The translations under genes and the position numbers were made by a program. From positions 1,674,001-1,738,000 of the forward strand of contig NZ_AP029023.1 of the NCBI RefSeq assembly GCF_037076555.1: a stretch of 64,000 nucleotides of DNA, written 5' to 3'. The notes beneath the pieces were generated by a model that saw only the letters and a program-made list of their open reading frames with translations, was not told the DNA's origin and searched no databases. This document shows, in pieces, positions 17,094 to 26,814 of the stretch (positions within the stretch are counted from its first letter, which is position 1; each line of letters begins with the position of its first letter). The DNA is from Methylophilus sp. DW102 (lineage in GTDB: Bacteria > Pseudomonadota > Gammaproteobacteria > Burkholderiales > Methylophilaceae).

Positions 17094-17113
17094 ATTGGAT
17101 ATATACAACCAAT
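17094..17113. promoter_or_regulatory. Candidate enhancer site 3
   Basis: A weaker copy, ATTGG-10 nt-CCAAT, containing TACAACCAAT as in site 2. Its centre at 17103.5 is again 32 bp from site 2. Its last base is the first base of the tilS stop region. Confidence 0.5.
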
Positions 17114-18585
17114 TACAGTAGGGAGGGAGACGGCGTCAGGCTGATTTCCAGACCGTAAGCATTGCGGCCAGGCTGCCAGGCGGAATCCACCGCCAGCCCT
17201 GCCAGTGAGACCAGCGTTTCAGAAGCGCCTGGATGGGTGGTGGTCACTTGGACCAAAGGATAAAAAGCACGTTGCCATGGCGGAATGCCCAGCATTTGAA
17301 AAAGGATCTTCAATTCACGCCGAGGACGCTTGGCGTCAGGCTGCAAACTCTCACCCCCTGCCCTAGGCATCAACTTGAGCGAAGTGCCTTCAGCAAGCAC
17401 CAAAGGTTGCCCATACCGCCGGTTAAGGGTAATCGCTGCCGGGGAAACCCCCAGTCTGGCCAAAGCAATCCCGCGCGCTTTCACGACTTTAAACTGCACT
17501 TGCCAGTCACCCCATTGCTGCGAGGCTTGTCCTTGCCACACCAGCGGTGTTTGCGGCAATGCGCTTGGTTTGGTAACGCAATACAGGCGTTGCTGGTAAT
17601 GGTGCAAATAAGCTGACTGATGCGAGGCTTGGCCTTGTAACGGCAAATGCAGATAACGGTTAGGTTTGACCGATGAAAGCTGCTGCCAATATTCTTGCAA
17701 TTGATCCTGATTGGGCATCCGTAACTGCAACTGTTGAAACCAATGGCGGAGCAAGTTTTTGGCGCGGACATCACCCAATGCATACAGCTTTGACATCGCA
17801 ATCGATTGCCCCAGCCATTCGGCTTGCAAATCACATTGCGCCAAGTCCTGGCTGGCCAGAACATCCAGCAAACTCTGCGCGTCTGCCATGTGCCCCGCCG
17901 TTCTCAACAACGACTGATCCACTTGCGGATAACGTTCGCGCAACACTGGCATCACTGCATGACGCATAAAATTGCGGTCGTAAACCGTATCTGCGTTGCT
18001 TTCGTCTTCCACCCATTGCAAGTGGTGTGCGGTGGCAAACTGTAAAAGTGCAGCTTTTGGCACGCTTAACAGTGGCCGATACAAGCGGCGTGCGCCATCC
18101 CACGCGGCCATGGCACTCAAGCCCTTGACGCCAGCGCCTCGTACCAGTTGCAGCATCAACGTCTCTGACTGGTCTTGCAGATGATGAGCCGTCACAATCG
18201 TATCTGCACCGATCTGCTGACGCTGTTGCTCCAGGGCATGATAGCGTGCTTCTCGGGCGGTGGCCTCCAGGCCTTGTCCGCTTTGCAAATCTACGCGCAC
18301 CTTGTCAGCAAAAAAAGGGACATTGTAGGTCTGGCAACGGTGTTCGCATTGTTGCAACCACGCATCGGCATTAGGACTCAAGCCATGATGCACATGCATG
18401 GCTGACAGCCGAAATGGCAATCGCTGGCAGAGCTCTGCGAGCAGATGTAACAACACCATAGAATCTACGCCACCGCTCAGTGCGAGTAGCAGATGTGGTG
18501 TGTTGGCATCCGGATTTGACAGCCCAGCCAGAAAACCAGATAACTGGCTTTCCAGGCTGGTCATAAGAGAAGCATTACTTTTCAC
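17113..18585 (-). CDS. tilS: tRNA(Ile)-lysidine synthase
   Basis: TilS converts C34 of the AUA-reading tRNA-Ile to lysidine, an essential modification. The PP-loop ATPase signature [12 protein letters not shown] lies at residues 35-46, followed by MHVHHGLS and the [11 protein letters not shown] motif; the C-terminal TilS substrate-binding domain includes the PRAGGE region. At 490 residues it is somewhat longer than E. coli TilS. The start shown is a GTG overlapping the accA stop by 11 bp, which suggests coupling; an ATG at 18564 is an alternative. It is the last gene of dnaE-accA-tilS. Confidence 0.95.
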   Translation of the reverse strand: MKSNASLMTSLESQLSGFLAGLSNPDANTPHLLLALSGGVDSMVLLHLLAELCQRLPFRLSAMHVHHGLSPNADAWLQQCEHRCQTYNVPFFADKVRVDLQSGQGLEATAREARYHALEQQRQQIGADTIVTAHHLQDQSETLMLQLVRGAGVKGLSAMAAWDGARRLYRPLLSVPKAALLQFATAHHLQWVEDESNADTVYDRNFMRHAVMPVLRERYPQVDQSLLRTAGHMADAQSLLDVLASQDLAQCDLQAEWLGQSIAMSKLYALGDVRAKNLLRHWFQQLQLRMPNQDQLQEYWQQLSSVKPNRYLHLPLQGQASHQSAYLHHYQQRLYCVTKPSALPQTPLVWQGQASQQWGDWQVQFKVVKARGIALARLGVSPAAITLNRRYGQPLVLAEGTSLKLMPRAGGESLQPDAKRPRRELKILFQMLGIPPWQRAFYPLVQVTTTHPGASETLVSLAGLAVDSAWQPGRNAYGLEISLTPSPSLL

Positions 18586-19570
18586 TGGCCGCTTTAAATT
18601 TACCGTAACTCATCAGACGCTGGTAACGTGTCTCCAGCAACTGCGGTATTTTTTTGGCTTGCAATGCTTTCAACTGTTGGCCGATCGCTTGCGAGACCTT
18701 CTCCATCACATCTTCATAATTACGATGTGCGCCACCCAGCGGCTCGTTGATAATGGTATCAATCAAGCCCAAAGACTTGAGCCTGTCTGCGGTAATGCCC
18801 AAGGTTTCGGCGGCTTCCGGGGCCTTGCTGGCGCTCTTCCACAAAATGGACGCACAGCCTTCAGGCGAAATCACCGAGTAAGTGGAATATTGCAGCATAT
18901 TCAAATGATCCACCACGCCCAAGGCCAGCGCACCACCAGAACCGCCCTCACCGATCACCACGCCAATAATCGGCGTTTTCAGTTCGGCCATGACATACAA
19001 ATTGCGTGCAATCGCTTCTGACTGGCCGCGCTCTTCAGCCCCAATGCCGGGATAGGCGCCTGGCGTATCAATAAAGGTGATAATCGGCATCTTGAACTTT
19101 TCGGCCAGACGGAACAGCCGCAGCGCCTTGCGGTAGCCTTCAGGACGCGGCATACCGAAATTGCGGTATTGGCGTTCTTTGATATCGCGGCCTTTTTGAT
19201 GGCCCATGACCATGACCGGAATGCCTTTAAAGCGCGCAATGCCGCCGACAATGGCCGGGTCATCTGCATAGGCACGGTCGCCATGCAACTCCTGGAAATC
19301 AGTAAACAAGGCATTGATATAGTCTGCAGTATAGGGGCGCTGCGGATGGCGGGCCACCTGGGAAATCTGCCAGGCAGTCAAGGCCTGGAAGGTATCCTGC
19401 AATAGCTTGGTATTCTTCTTTTGTAACAAATCCAGCTCTTTGGAAATATCCAGAGAGTCATGCTCGTCATGCGAAACTTGCAGCGCGTCAATCCGCTTTT
19501 CCAGTTCGGCAATCGGTTGTTCAAAATCAAGATAAGTCAGTTTACTAGGCGTTAAACGTTTTACACTCAT
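18575..19570 (-). CDS. accA: Acetyl-CoA carboxylase carboxyltransferase subunit alpha
   Basis: AccA pairs with AccD (not in the window) to move the carboxyl group from biotin to acetyl-CoA, giving malonyl-CoA. The 331-residue protein starts with the AccA-type [15 protein letters not shown] and has [51 protein letters not shown] and [13 protein letters not shown], the crotonase-like carboxyltransferase core. It lies 33 bp downstream of dnaE and overlaps tilS, the usual proteobacterial order. Confidence 0.97.
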   Translation of the reverse strand: MSVKRLTPSKLTYLDFEQPIAELEKRIDALQVSHDEHDSLDISKELDLLQKKNTKLLQDTFQALTAWQISQVARHPQRPYTADYINALFTDFQELHGDRAYADDPAIVGGIARFKGIPVMVMGHQKGRDIKERQYRNFGMPRPEGYRKALRLFRLAEKFKMPIITFIDTPGAYPGIGAEERGQSEAIARNLYVMAELKTPIIGVVIGEGGSGGALALGVVDHLNMLQYSTYSVISPEGCASILWKSASKAPEAAETLGITADRLKSLGLIDTIINEPLGGAHRNYEDVMEKVSQAIGQQLKALQAKKIPQLLETRYQRLMSYGKFKAASEK

Positions 19571-19603
19571 TGGAATTCCAATATGAATTCTTTAGAAAAA
19601 AGT

Positions 19604-22600
19604 TCAGGCATTATAAAGGATTTTGACGTTTTCTTTAGACAACCAGCCCTGTAAATTGTGTAGCAGGTCGTCATGCAGCACGACTTGCCAGTCATCCCCT
19701 AGCATCAAACTCACCTGAGCAGACTGGTTATGGTAGTCGACTTTGATCGGACAACGCTTCTGTTCCTCACCGGCGTAGCGATAAGGCGTCAATACTGTCA
19801 TGAGACGCTGCACATCCGAAGTGCCATTGCAGCTCAAGGTCAGCATTTGCGCAAAACGGTTACGCACGGCGGCCAGATCATAGAGTTTACGGGCGCTGAC
19901 GCGGATGCCACCGGAGAACTCATCATTACTGATTCGCCCTTCTACCACCAGCAGCTGGTCTTCCTTGATCCACTGTGCGTGCTGATTCAACAGTTCGCTA
20001 CCGACGACCACATCCACGCGTCCGACGGCATCATCCAGCGTCACAATCGCCATTTTTCCGCGCTGCGTCATGCGGACACGTACGCCCATGACCACCCCGG
20101 CCAGCAGTTTCGGCTGCTCTTGTGGCGCCAGTTCACCCAGATTGCCTTTAATAAAGGGGCCAAGCTGCGCTTTGTAGCTTAAATAAGGGTGGCCACTCAA
20201 GTAAAAACCCAGCGCCGTTTTTTCTTCTTGCAAGGCCTGCTCAGGGCTCCAGGCGGCAATATCCGGTAAAGCATGCTGCGTTTCGATCACCCCGCCAAAC
20301 AGGCAATCTTGCCCGGCGTGTGCCGCGCCCTGCTCTGCGACACTGATCGCCCTATCCAGGCCCGCCAGCAACGCAGCCCGGTTAGGTTCCAGCTTGTCAA
20401 AAGCGCCGGCGCGGATCAGGGATTCAATCACCCGACGGTTGACCTTGCGCAAATCCAGGCGCTGACAAAAATCGAATAAGTCTTTGAAAGGGCCTTGAGA
20501 CTGACGGGACGCCATAATCAACTCAATCGCCGCCAGGCCGGTGCCTTTGATGGCGCCCAGGCCGTAAAGCACCTGCTGCGCATTGAGCGGCTTGAAATGA
20601 TAGACACTGGCATTGATGTCTGGCGGCAATACTTCGATATGATTGGCGCCGCAGTCATCAAAAAACGTATGCACGTTATCGGTGTTGTTCATATCGGCAG
20701 ACATGGTCGCCGCCAGAAAAGCCGCCGGGTAATGCGCTTTGAGGTAAGCGGTATGATAAGCCACCAAGGCATACGCTGCCGCATGCGACTTGTTAAAGCC
20801 GTAACCCGCGAACTTTTCCAGCAAGTCAAACAAATCGTTGGACTGCTGCAAAGTCAGGCCATTTTTGAGCGCACCTTCATTAAAGATTTCGCGCTGTTTA
20901 ACCATCTCTTCCGGTTTTTTCTTACCCATGGCGCGGCGCAGCAAGTCTGCACCACCGAGACTATACCCGGCGACCACCTGGGCGATCTGCATCACCTGTT
21001 CCTGATACACGGCAATACCGTAGGTTTCCTTGAGAATAGATTCGGTCGACGGGTGCGGGTATTCCACGCGCTGCGTGCCATGTTTACGGCGGCAGAAGTC
21101 TGGAATCAGATCCATTGGGCCAGGACGGTACAAGGCAACCAGCGCAATAATGTCTTCAAACAAGTCTGGCTTGGCTTGCTTAAGCATATCTTTCATGCCG
21201 CGCGATTCCAGCTGGAACACCGCTGTCGTATTGGCTGTTTTCAGCAGATGGTAGCTACGCTTGTCATCGAGCGGAATCGTCTCAAAACTCAGTGGTGGCA
21301 ACGTTTCTTGCGCGCGCTGCGCATTGGCGTTTTCAAGCGCCATATTGAGGATAGTCAGCGTGCGCAGGCCCAAAAAGTCGAACTTAACCAGGCCGACCGC
21401 CTCCACATCATCCTTATCATATTGACTGACCAGACTGTCGCCATTGGGCTGGCAATAGACGGGCGAGAAATCTGAAATCTTGCCAGGCGCAATCAACACC
21501 CCCCCGGCGTGCATACCGATGTTACGGACCAGGCCTTCCAGCCGCAATGCCAAAGACAGTAATTCTGCGACCTCTTCTTCTTTTTCGCGGCGCTCTTGCA
21601 GTTGCGGCTCTTTTTCCAGTGCGGATTCAAGCGTGATGCCCAGCTCCATTGGAATGAGCTTAGCGATGCCATCGACAAAGTTGAACGGCAAATCCAGCAC
21701 GCGGCCCACATCGCGGATCACCGCTTTGGCCGCCATGGTCCCGAAGGTGGCGATCTGAGACACCGAAGCCAAGCCATATTTGTGCTTGACGTAATCGATG
21801 ACGCGATCTCGCCCTTCCTGACAGAAGTCAATATCAAAGTCGGGCATGGAGACCCGCTCCGGGTTTAAGAAACGCTCGAACAGCAGGTTGTATTTGAGCG
21901 GGTCGAGGTCGGTAATCCCCAAACTGTAAGCGACCAAAGACCCCGCACCGGAGCCCCGGCCTGGTCCGACTGGCACGCCGTTGTTTTTTGCCCAGTTAAT
22001 AAAATCGGCCACGATCAAAAAGTAGCCAGGAAACCCCATCTGAATGATGATGCCGCACTCAAACTGCAAGCGCGCTTCGTATTCAGCTCGTTTGGCTTCC
22101 CGCAGCTGTTCATCCGGGTACAAATAGGCCAGGCGGTGCTCCAAGCCTGCTTTAGACTGGTCCACCAGATATTGATCCAGACTCTCACCATTAGGCGTCG
22201 GAAAATCGGGCAGGTAATTTTTCCCCAAAGTCAGCGTCAGGTTGCAGCGCTTGGCAATCTCCACCGAGTTTTGCAAGGCGATGGGCATATCGGCGAACAA
22301 AGCCTGCATTTCTGCCTGGGTTTTCACATACTGGGTGGCGACAAAACGCTTGGGTCTACGGGTATCGGCCAGCACATAGCCTTCCGCGATACAGGTGCGC
22401 GCCTCGTGCGCCATAAAGTCATCCGGCGTCTGGAACTGGATCGGATGCGTTGCCACCACAGGTAAATCGAGCTGCTGTGCAATGGCGATGGTTTGTCTGA
22501 TCAATTGCTCTTGGGCATAGGCTTCGGTATTGCCGGGCACATGTACGCGCTGAACTTCCAGGTAGTAGCGGCCTTCAAATACCCCGGCCCAGTGTGCTGC

Positions 22601-23083
22601 CGCTTGCAAGGCTTGAGCCTGGTTGCCAGCCTGCAGTGCCTGTCCAATGTCACCGGCAGTAAAGCCCGACAGCAGCAATAGCCCTGCGTTTTTTTGCTGT
22701 AACCACTCGGGTTTGATTTCTGCCCGTTCACGGTACTGGTTCTCCAGATAGGCGCGACTGAGTAATTCACACAGATTGCGATAGCCCTGCTGCGTTTGTA
22801 CCAGTAACAGCAAGCGGTGAGGCTGGTCGCGCTGGAGCGGATTCTCGATCCAGACATCACAGCCCAGAATCGGTTTGAGCCCCTTGCCACGGGCAGCCTT
22901 GTAAAACTTGATCGCCCCAAACAGGTTAGCCAGATCGGTCAGCGCAATCGCTGGCATGGCATCACTTTTTGCAGCCTTGACGTAATCATCAATGCGCACC
23001 GTGCCATCCACAATGGAATACTCACTGTGGCAACGCAGGTGAATAAATGCAGGTTGGAGAGAGGGTGTTTCAGGCGCTTCCAT
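19604..23083 (-). CDS. dnaE: DNA polymerase III alpha subunit
   Basis: The replicative polymerase catalytic subunit, 1159 residues. An N-terminal PHP domain (FIHLRCHSEYSIVDG) is followed by the C-family polymerase core, with GPGRGSGAGSLVAYSLGI and the catalytic PDFDIDFCQEGRD. Further on are the helix-hairpin-helix region, RSVIESLI-type fingers, and a C-terminal OB fold (LLAGVVMGVRVRMTQRGKMA). The start is taken at the ATG at 23083; a GTG lies directly before it. It heads the dnaE-accA-tilS unit and is divergent from the thiol peroxidase pair. Confidence 0.97.
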   Translation of the reverse strand: MEAPETPSLQPAFIHLRCHSEYSIVDGTVRIDDYVKAAKSDAMPAIALTDLANLFGAIKFYKAARGKGLKPILGCDVWIENPLQRDQPHRLLLLVQTQQGYRNLCELLSRAYLENQYRERAEIKPEWLQQKNAGLLLLSGFTAGDIGQALQAGNQAQALQAAAHWAGVFEGRYYLEVQRVHVPGNTEAYAQEQLIRQTIAIAQQLDLPVVATHPIQFQTPDDFMAHEARTCIAEGYVLADTRRPKRFVATQYVKTQAEMQALFADMPIALQNSVEIAKRCNLTLTLGKNYLPDFPTPNGESLDQYLVDQSKAGLEHRLAYLYPDEQLREAKRAEYEARLQFECGIIIQMGFPGYFLIVADFINWAKNNGVPVGPGRGSGAGSLVAYSLGITDLDPLKYNLLFERFLNPERVSMPDFDIDFCQEGRDRVIDYVKHKYGLASVSQIATFGTMAAKAVIRDVGRVLDLPFNFVDGIAKLIPMELGITLESALEKEPQLQERREKEEEVAELLSLALRLEGLVRNIGMHAGGVLIAPGKISDFSPVYCQPNGDSLVSQYDKDDVEAVGLVKFDFLGLRTLTILNMALENANAQRAQETLPPLSFETIPLDDKRSYHLLKTANTTAVFQLESRGMKDMLKQAKPDLFEDIIALVALYRPGPMDLIPDFCRRKHGTQRVEYPHPSTESILKETYGIAVYQEQVMQIAQVVAGYSLGGADLLRRAMGKKKPEEMVKQREIFNEGALKNGLTLQQSNDLFDLLEKFAGYGFNKSHAAAYALVAYHTAYLKAHYPAAFLAATMSADMNNTDNVHTFFDDCGANHIEVLPPDINASVYHFKPLNAQQVLYGLGAIKGTGLAAIELIMASRQSQGPFKDLFDFCQRLDLRKVNRRVIESLIRAGAFDKLEPNRAALLAGLDRAISVAEQGAAHAGQDCLFGGVIETQHALPDIAAWSPEQALQEEKTALGFYLSGHPYLSYKAQLGPFIKGNLGELAPQEQPKLLAGVVMGVRVRMTQRGKMAIVTLDDAVGRVDVVVGSELLNQHAQWIKEDQLLVVEGRISNDEFSGGIRVSARKLYDLAAVRNRFAQMLTLSCNGTSDVQRLMTVLTPYRYAGEEQKRCPIKVDYHNQSAQVSLMLGDDWQVVLHDDLLHNLQGWLSKENVKILYNA

Positions 23084-23205
23084 CACTTTATTTTAACCGC
23101 CAACCTGCTTTTTTGTACCCATGCCGACGACAAATAATGTCATTGACAGCCTCAAAAAAGCCATGCAAACCTCGTAAAAAATGGATTGTTGATAGTTGTA
23201 AAAAA

Positions 23206-23235
23206 TTGAAACGAACCGGGATTATGTTCTATGAT
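23206..23235 (+). promoter_or_regulatory. Sigma-70 promoter of the tpx pair
   Basis: TTGAAA (23206-23211), an 18-bp spacer and TATGAT (23230-23235), about 30 bp upstream of the first tpx-like start codon. Confidence 0.55.
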
Positions 23236-23267
23236 GGCAGGCGTTTTTGTCATAAGCGATAGATCAC

Positions 23268-23774
23268 ATGCCCAATGCCACTGCCCTGCTCGATGACCCG
23301 ATACTGGTGGAGGACGAGCTGCCTGCCGTGGGGCAGCCCCTGCCGTATTTCCAGCTAGTTAACCGCGAGCTTGAGGACGTTGCGCTGGATGCCTTTGCAG
23401 GTCAGCGCAAGATACTGCATTTCTTCCCGGGCATTGATACGCCCACCAGTGCTAACAGCGTGCGTATTCTTGAGCGCATGGCGCTAGATCTGACTAACAC
23501 CGCCATCCTGCATATTTCACCGGATTTACCATTCACCATGGCCCGCTTCTGCGCCATGGAAAGCCTGCCGCAATGCATGACTTTATCCACCTTGCGTGGC
23601 CGCGACATGCTCAAGAATTATGGCGTGCTCATGATGACCAGCAAACTGGCAGGCCTACCTGCACGCGCCATCATCGTCGCGGACGAAAATGACCGCGTCC
23701 TCCACGTTGAATTGGTCAAGGACCTGGTCATGGAACCAGACTACGAAGCCGTGCTTGCGGTGCTGCCCGCCTGA
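23268..23774 (+). CDS. Tpx-like protein lacking the peroxidatic cysteine
   Basis: A 168-residue member of the atypical 2-Cys peroxiredoxin (Tpx) family by length and pattern. Where Tpx has [14 protein letters not shown], this protein has FPGIDTPTSANSVR, so the peroxidatic Cys is Ser61. The Pro and Thr of the active site, the resolving-Cys position (C93 in RFCAMESL) and the late LPARAIIV arginine are kept, and an extra Cys (C101) is present. Normal peroxidase chemistry should be absent. It precedes a complete tpx by 88 bp and probably shares its promoter. Possible roles are a partner, sensor or chaperone; none is shown. Confidence 0.8.
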   Translation: MPNATALLDDPILVEDELPAVGQPLPYFQLVNRELEDVALDAFAGQRKILHFFPGIDTPTSANSVRILERMALDLTNTAILHISPDLPFTMARFCAMESLPQCMTLSTLRGRDMLKNYGVLMMTSKLAGLPARAIIVADENDRVLHVELVKDLVMEPDYEAVLAVLPA

Positions 23775-23862
23775 TTCCCTTACTTTTTATGTGGTTGATT
23801 GCGTTGCGCTGACACGTTAAAGTGCTTGTTTAAGTTTTATTCATCACATTTTGGAGAACACT

Positions 23863-24366
23863 ATGTCTAGCGTTACGCTCAAAGGAAATCCGGTCGCGGT
23901 TGGCGGTAAATTTTTAACCAAAGGCGACAAGGCTCCTGATTTTCAATTGGCAGATGCCAAACGCAACCTGCTTGGTCTGGATGCGTTTTCAGGCAAGCGT
24001 AAAGTCTTGAACATTTTCCCTAGCATTGATACGCCCACCTGCGCCACCTCAGTGCGCACCTTCAACAAGGAAGCCAGTAGCGTCAGCAACACCGTCGTGC
24101 TGTGCGTGTCTGCAGACCTGCCTTTCGCACAAAGCCGTTTCTGCGGTGCAGAAGGTCTGGAGAATGTTGTAACCCTGTCTACCTTCCGCGATACAGCCAA
24201 ATTTGGCAATGATTATGGCGTCCTGATCACCGATAGCAGCCTGGCAGGCCTGACTGCACGTGCAGTGGTTGTACTGGATGAGAACAATCAGGTATTGCAT
24301 AGCGAACTGGTTGGCGAAATTGCTGACGAACCAAACTATGCTGCTGCCTTGGCAGTCCTCAAATAA
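23863..24366 (+). CDS. tpx: Thiol peroxidase (atypical 2-Cys peroxiredoxin)
   Basis: Tpx reduces hydrogen peroxide and organic peroxides with electrons from thioredoxin. The 167-residue protein has peroxidatic C60 in [16 protein letters not shown] and resolving C94 in SRFCGAEGL, spaced as in E. coli Tpx, plus the later [11 protein letters not shown]. The ATG at 23863 has GGAG 6 nt upstream; an in-frame ATG four codons earlier lies inside that site and is unlikely. It follows the Cys-less paralogue, and a bidirectional terminator follows at once. Confidence 0.96.
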   Translation: MSSVTLKGNPVAVGGKFLTKGDKAPDFQLADAKRNLLGLDAFSGKRKVLNIFPSIDTPTCATSVRTFNKEASSVSNTVVLCVSADLPFAQSRFCGAEGLENVVTLSTFRDTAKFGNDYGVLITDSSLAGLTARAVVVLDENNQVLHSELVGEIADEPNYAAALAVLK

Positions 24367-24380
24367 GTCAGCAGATTTGA

Positions 24381-24419
24381 GTAATAAAAAAGCCAGCATT
24401 AAGCTGGCTTTTTTATTAC
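24381..24419. terminator. Bidirectional hairpin terminator
   Basis: A perfect 17-bp stem (GTAATAAAAAAGCCAGC and its complement) with a 5-nt loop lies between the convergent tpx and fabF genes. Confidence 0.92.
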
Positions 24420-24455
24420 TGCTTTTATATTGCTAAAGACCCGTCTTAAATACTT

Positions 24456-25688
24456 TTAAACGCGCTTGAACAACAAGCTGCCGTTAGTCCCACCAAAACC
24501 AAAATTGTTTTTGAGGGCATATTCAATCTGCAAGTCACGTGCCGTGTTAGCACAGTAATCCAGATCGCAATCCGGATCAGGATTCAACAGATTGATGGTC
24601 GGTGGTGAAACCTGATGGTAAATCGATAACACCGTAAAGACCGACTCCAGACCGCCTGCGCCACCGAGCAAGTGACCAGTCATCGATTTGGTCGAATTGA
24701 CTACCAGCTTGTAGGCATGATCGCCAAACGTTGCCTTGATGGCATTGGTTTCGTTGGTATCGCCCAGGGGCGTCGAGGTCCCGTGCGCATTCATGAACTG
24801 GACTTGGTCCGGGTTCACCCCTGCGTTTTTGAGCGCGTTGACCATGGAGCGGCGTGGACCGTCCATATTCGGTGCGGTCATGTGATAGGCATCGGCACTC
24901 AAGCCGTAACCTGCCACCTCGGCATAAATTTTGGCACCGCGTGCTTTGGCATGCTCATACTCTTCGAGCACCATCACCCCTGCACCTTCACCGATGACAA
25001 ACCCATCACGGTCTTTATCCCAGGGACGGCTGGCCGTCGCGGGATCGTCATTGCGTGTAGACAAGGCTCGTGCAGAGGCAAAGCCACCGACACTGAGCTC
25101 GGTAATGGCCGCTTCGGCCCCACCTGCCACCATGACATCGGCGTCACCATACTCAATCATACGTGTGGCTTCACCAATGCTATGGGTGCCTGTGGTACAG
25201 GCAGTCACCACCGCAATATTTGGCCCCTTGAGACCCAACATGATGGACAAATTGCCCGAGATCATGTTGATGATGGTGCCAGGAATAAAGAATGGCGAGA
25301 TCTTGCGTGGGCCACCTTCGTCATAACTGTCGTTAGTGGACTCAATCAAGCCCAAACCACCAATCCCGGAACCAATGGTCACGCCAATGCGTTCTGCATT
25401 TGCGTCGGTCACTTCCAGGCCAGAATCACGGAAAGCCTCCAAGCCAGCAGCCAGACCGTACTGGATAAAAGTATCCATGCGGCGCGCATCCTTGGCTGGA
25501 ATAAAGTCCTCAGCGTTGAATCCTTTAACCTCACCTGCAATTTGCGAGGCAAATGGGGTAGGATCAAATTTAGTGATACGGGTAATGCCTGATTGACCAG
25601 CGACCAGATTGTTCCAAGCGGTTTGGGTACCAATCCCTACTGGAGACACCACGCCCAAGCCAGTTACTACTACTCTGCGTTTCGTCAT
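24456..25688 (-). CDS. fabF: Beta-ketoacyl-ACP synthase II
   Basis: FabF elongates acyl-ACP with malonyl-ACP in fatty-acid synthesis. The 410-residue thiolase-fold enzyme has the nucleophile C164 in [12 protein letters not shown], the catalytic histidines in [11 protein letters not shown] and [15 protein letters not shown], and the C-terminal [12 protein letters not shown]. It is the last gene of the yceD-to-fabF cluster, 52 bp after acpP. A hairpin with terminator shape sits just before its ATG, and no normal ribosome binding site lies between hairpin and ATG. Confidence 0.97.
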   Translation of the reverse strand: MTKRRVVVTGLGVVSPVGIGTQTAWNNLVAGQSGITRITKFDPTPFASQIAGEVKGFNAEDFIPAKDARRMDTFIQYGLAAGLEAFRDSGLEVTDANAERIGVTIGSGIGGLGLIESTNDSYDEGGPRKISPFFIPGTIINMISGNLSIMLGLKGPNIAVVTACTTGTHSIGEATRMIEYGDADVMVAGGAEAAITELSVGGFASARALSTRNDDPATASRPWDKDRDGFVIGEGAGVMVLEEYEHAKARGAKIYAEVAGYGLSADAYHMTAPNMDGPRRSMVNALKNAGVNPDQVQFMNAHGTSTPLGDTNETNAIKATFGDHAYKLVVNSTKSMTGHLLGGAGGLESVFTVLSIYHQVSPPTINLLNPDPDCDLDYCANTARDLQIEYALKNNFGFGGTNGSLLFKRV

Positions 25689-25695
25689 AATAGAA

Positions 25696-25721
25696 AATCA
25701 GCCCTCTTGCGAGGGCTGATT
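25696..25721 (-). terminator. Intercistronic hairpin between acpP and fabF
   Basis: An 11-bp stem (AATCAGCCCTC / GAGGGCTGATT, loop TTGC) followed on the minus strand by TTCT. It may end part of the acpP message, raising acpP over fabF. Its arm also contains the only GAGGG near the fabF start, about 14 nt away. Confidence 0.6.
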
Positions 25722-25740
25722 GAAGAATGAAGTCAATGAA

Positions 25741-25977
25741 TTACTTGAGGTTTGCGTTGACGTAGTCAATCGCTTGCTGCACTGTAGTGATTTTTTCAGC
25801 TTCTTCGTCAGGGATTTCGCAATCGAACTCTTCTTCCAAAGCCATTACTAATTCTACGGTGTCCAGAGAATCTGCACCCAGATCATCTACGAAAGATGAT
25901 GTGTTTTTTACGTCAGCTTCGTTTGCACCCAATTGTTCACAAACGATTTTCTTTACGCGTTGTTCGATGTCGGACAT
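25741..25977 (-). CDS. acpP: Acyl carrier protein
   Basis: The 78-residue acidic carrier holds growing fatty acyl chains on phosphopantetheine. The attachment serine is S37 in [16 protein letters not shown], the invariant ACP motif. The length and the C-terminal VQQAIDYV are canonical. It lies between fabG and fabF. Confidence 0.98.
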   Translation of the reverse strand: MSDIEQRVKKIVCEQLGANEADVKNTSSFVDDLGADSLDTVELVMALEEEFDCEIPDEEAEKITTVQQAIDYVNANLK

Positions 25978-26063
25978 CTAAAATACCCCTTTGTTGATAA
26001 GTGTCGTGTACAGTAAACCAGTATTCTAGCAAAACTTGCCCAGAATACCAAAGAAACTAAATA

Positions 26064-26804
26064 TTAAGCGCAGTACATGCCGCCATTGACATGGATGGTT
26101 TCGCCCGTGATATAAGCGGCCGCTGGCGAAGCCAGGAAAGCCACTGTCGCCGCGATTTCATCCACAGCCCCCAAACGCCCAAGCGCAATACGTTCGAGCA
26201 TTTTGGTCTTGATATCGTCAGGCAGTTCAGCGGTCATATCCGTGGCGATAAAGCCAGGCGCCACACAGTTCACAGTAATACCGCGACTGCCGACTTCTTG
26301 CGCCATAGACTTGGTAAAACCAGTCATCCCAGCCTTGGCCGCTGCGTAGTTGGTCTGCCCGGCATTGCCCATATGACCCACCACGCTGGAAATGTTGATA
26401 ATACGTCCCTGACGCGCTTTCATCATCGGACGCAATACTGCCTGACTCATACGGAATACGGACTTCAGGTTGGTCGTCAAGACCGCATCCCAGTCTTCGT
26501 CTTTCATGCGCATGAGCAAGGTATCTTTGGTGATGCCGGCATTATTCACCAGGATGCTGACATCCCCATATTGCTCGGCAATCTGCTTTAAAACCGCCTC
26601 AATTTGTTCAGGCTGCGTCACATCCAGCGCCATCCCGACGCCGTTGACCCCAGCTGCTTTCAAATGGGCGGTGATTGCTTCTGCGCCACTGGCAGAGGTC
26701 GCCGTACCAATCACGGTGGCTCCCTGCTTGCCCAGGGCTTGTGCAATCGCTGCACCTATGCCGCGGCTGGCGCCCGTCACTAATGCGATTTGTTGGTCAG
26801 ACAT
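26064..26804 (-). CDS. fabG: 3-oxoacyl-ACP reductase
   Basis: FabG reduces 3-oxoacyl-ACP with NADPH. The 246-residue short-chain dehydrogenase has the cofactor loop TGASRGIGAAIA, NNAGIT, the catalytic serine in INISSVVG (about 139-140), and Y153 and K157 in YAAAKAGM. The end (ETIHVNGGMY) is typical. The ATG has GGGAGAG upstream. It starts 10 bp after fabD and lies before acpP. Confidence 0.97.
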   Translation of the reverse strand: MSDQQIALVTGASRGIGAAIAQALGKQGATVIGTATSASGAEAITAHLKAAGVNGVGMALDVTQPEQIEAVLKQIAEQYGDVSILVNNAGITKDTLLMRMKDEDWDAVLTTNLKSVFRMSQAVLRPMMKARQGRIINISSVVGHMGNAGQTNYAAAKAGMTGFTKSMAQEVGSRGITVNCVAPGFIATDMTAELPDDIKTKMLERIALGRLGAVDEIAATVAFLASPAAAYITGETIHVNGGMYCA

Positions 26805-26814
26805 GGTCTCTCCC

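Noticed and set aside
20495..21475. 326-codon frame antisense to dnaE
   Set aside because: It mirrors the dnaE codons and its translation has the His/Arg/Gln-rich look of antisense frames.
24672..25592. 306-codon frame antisense to fabF
   Set aside because: Shadow of a certain gene; no independent evidence.
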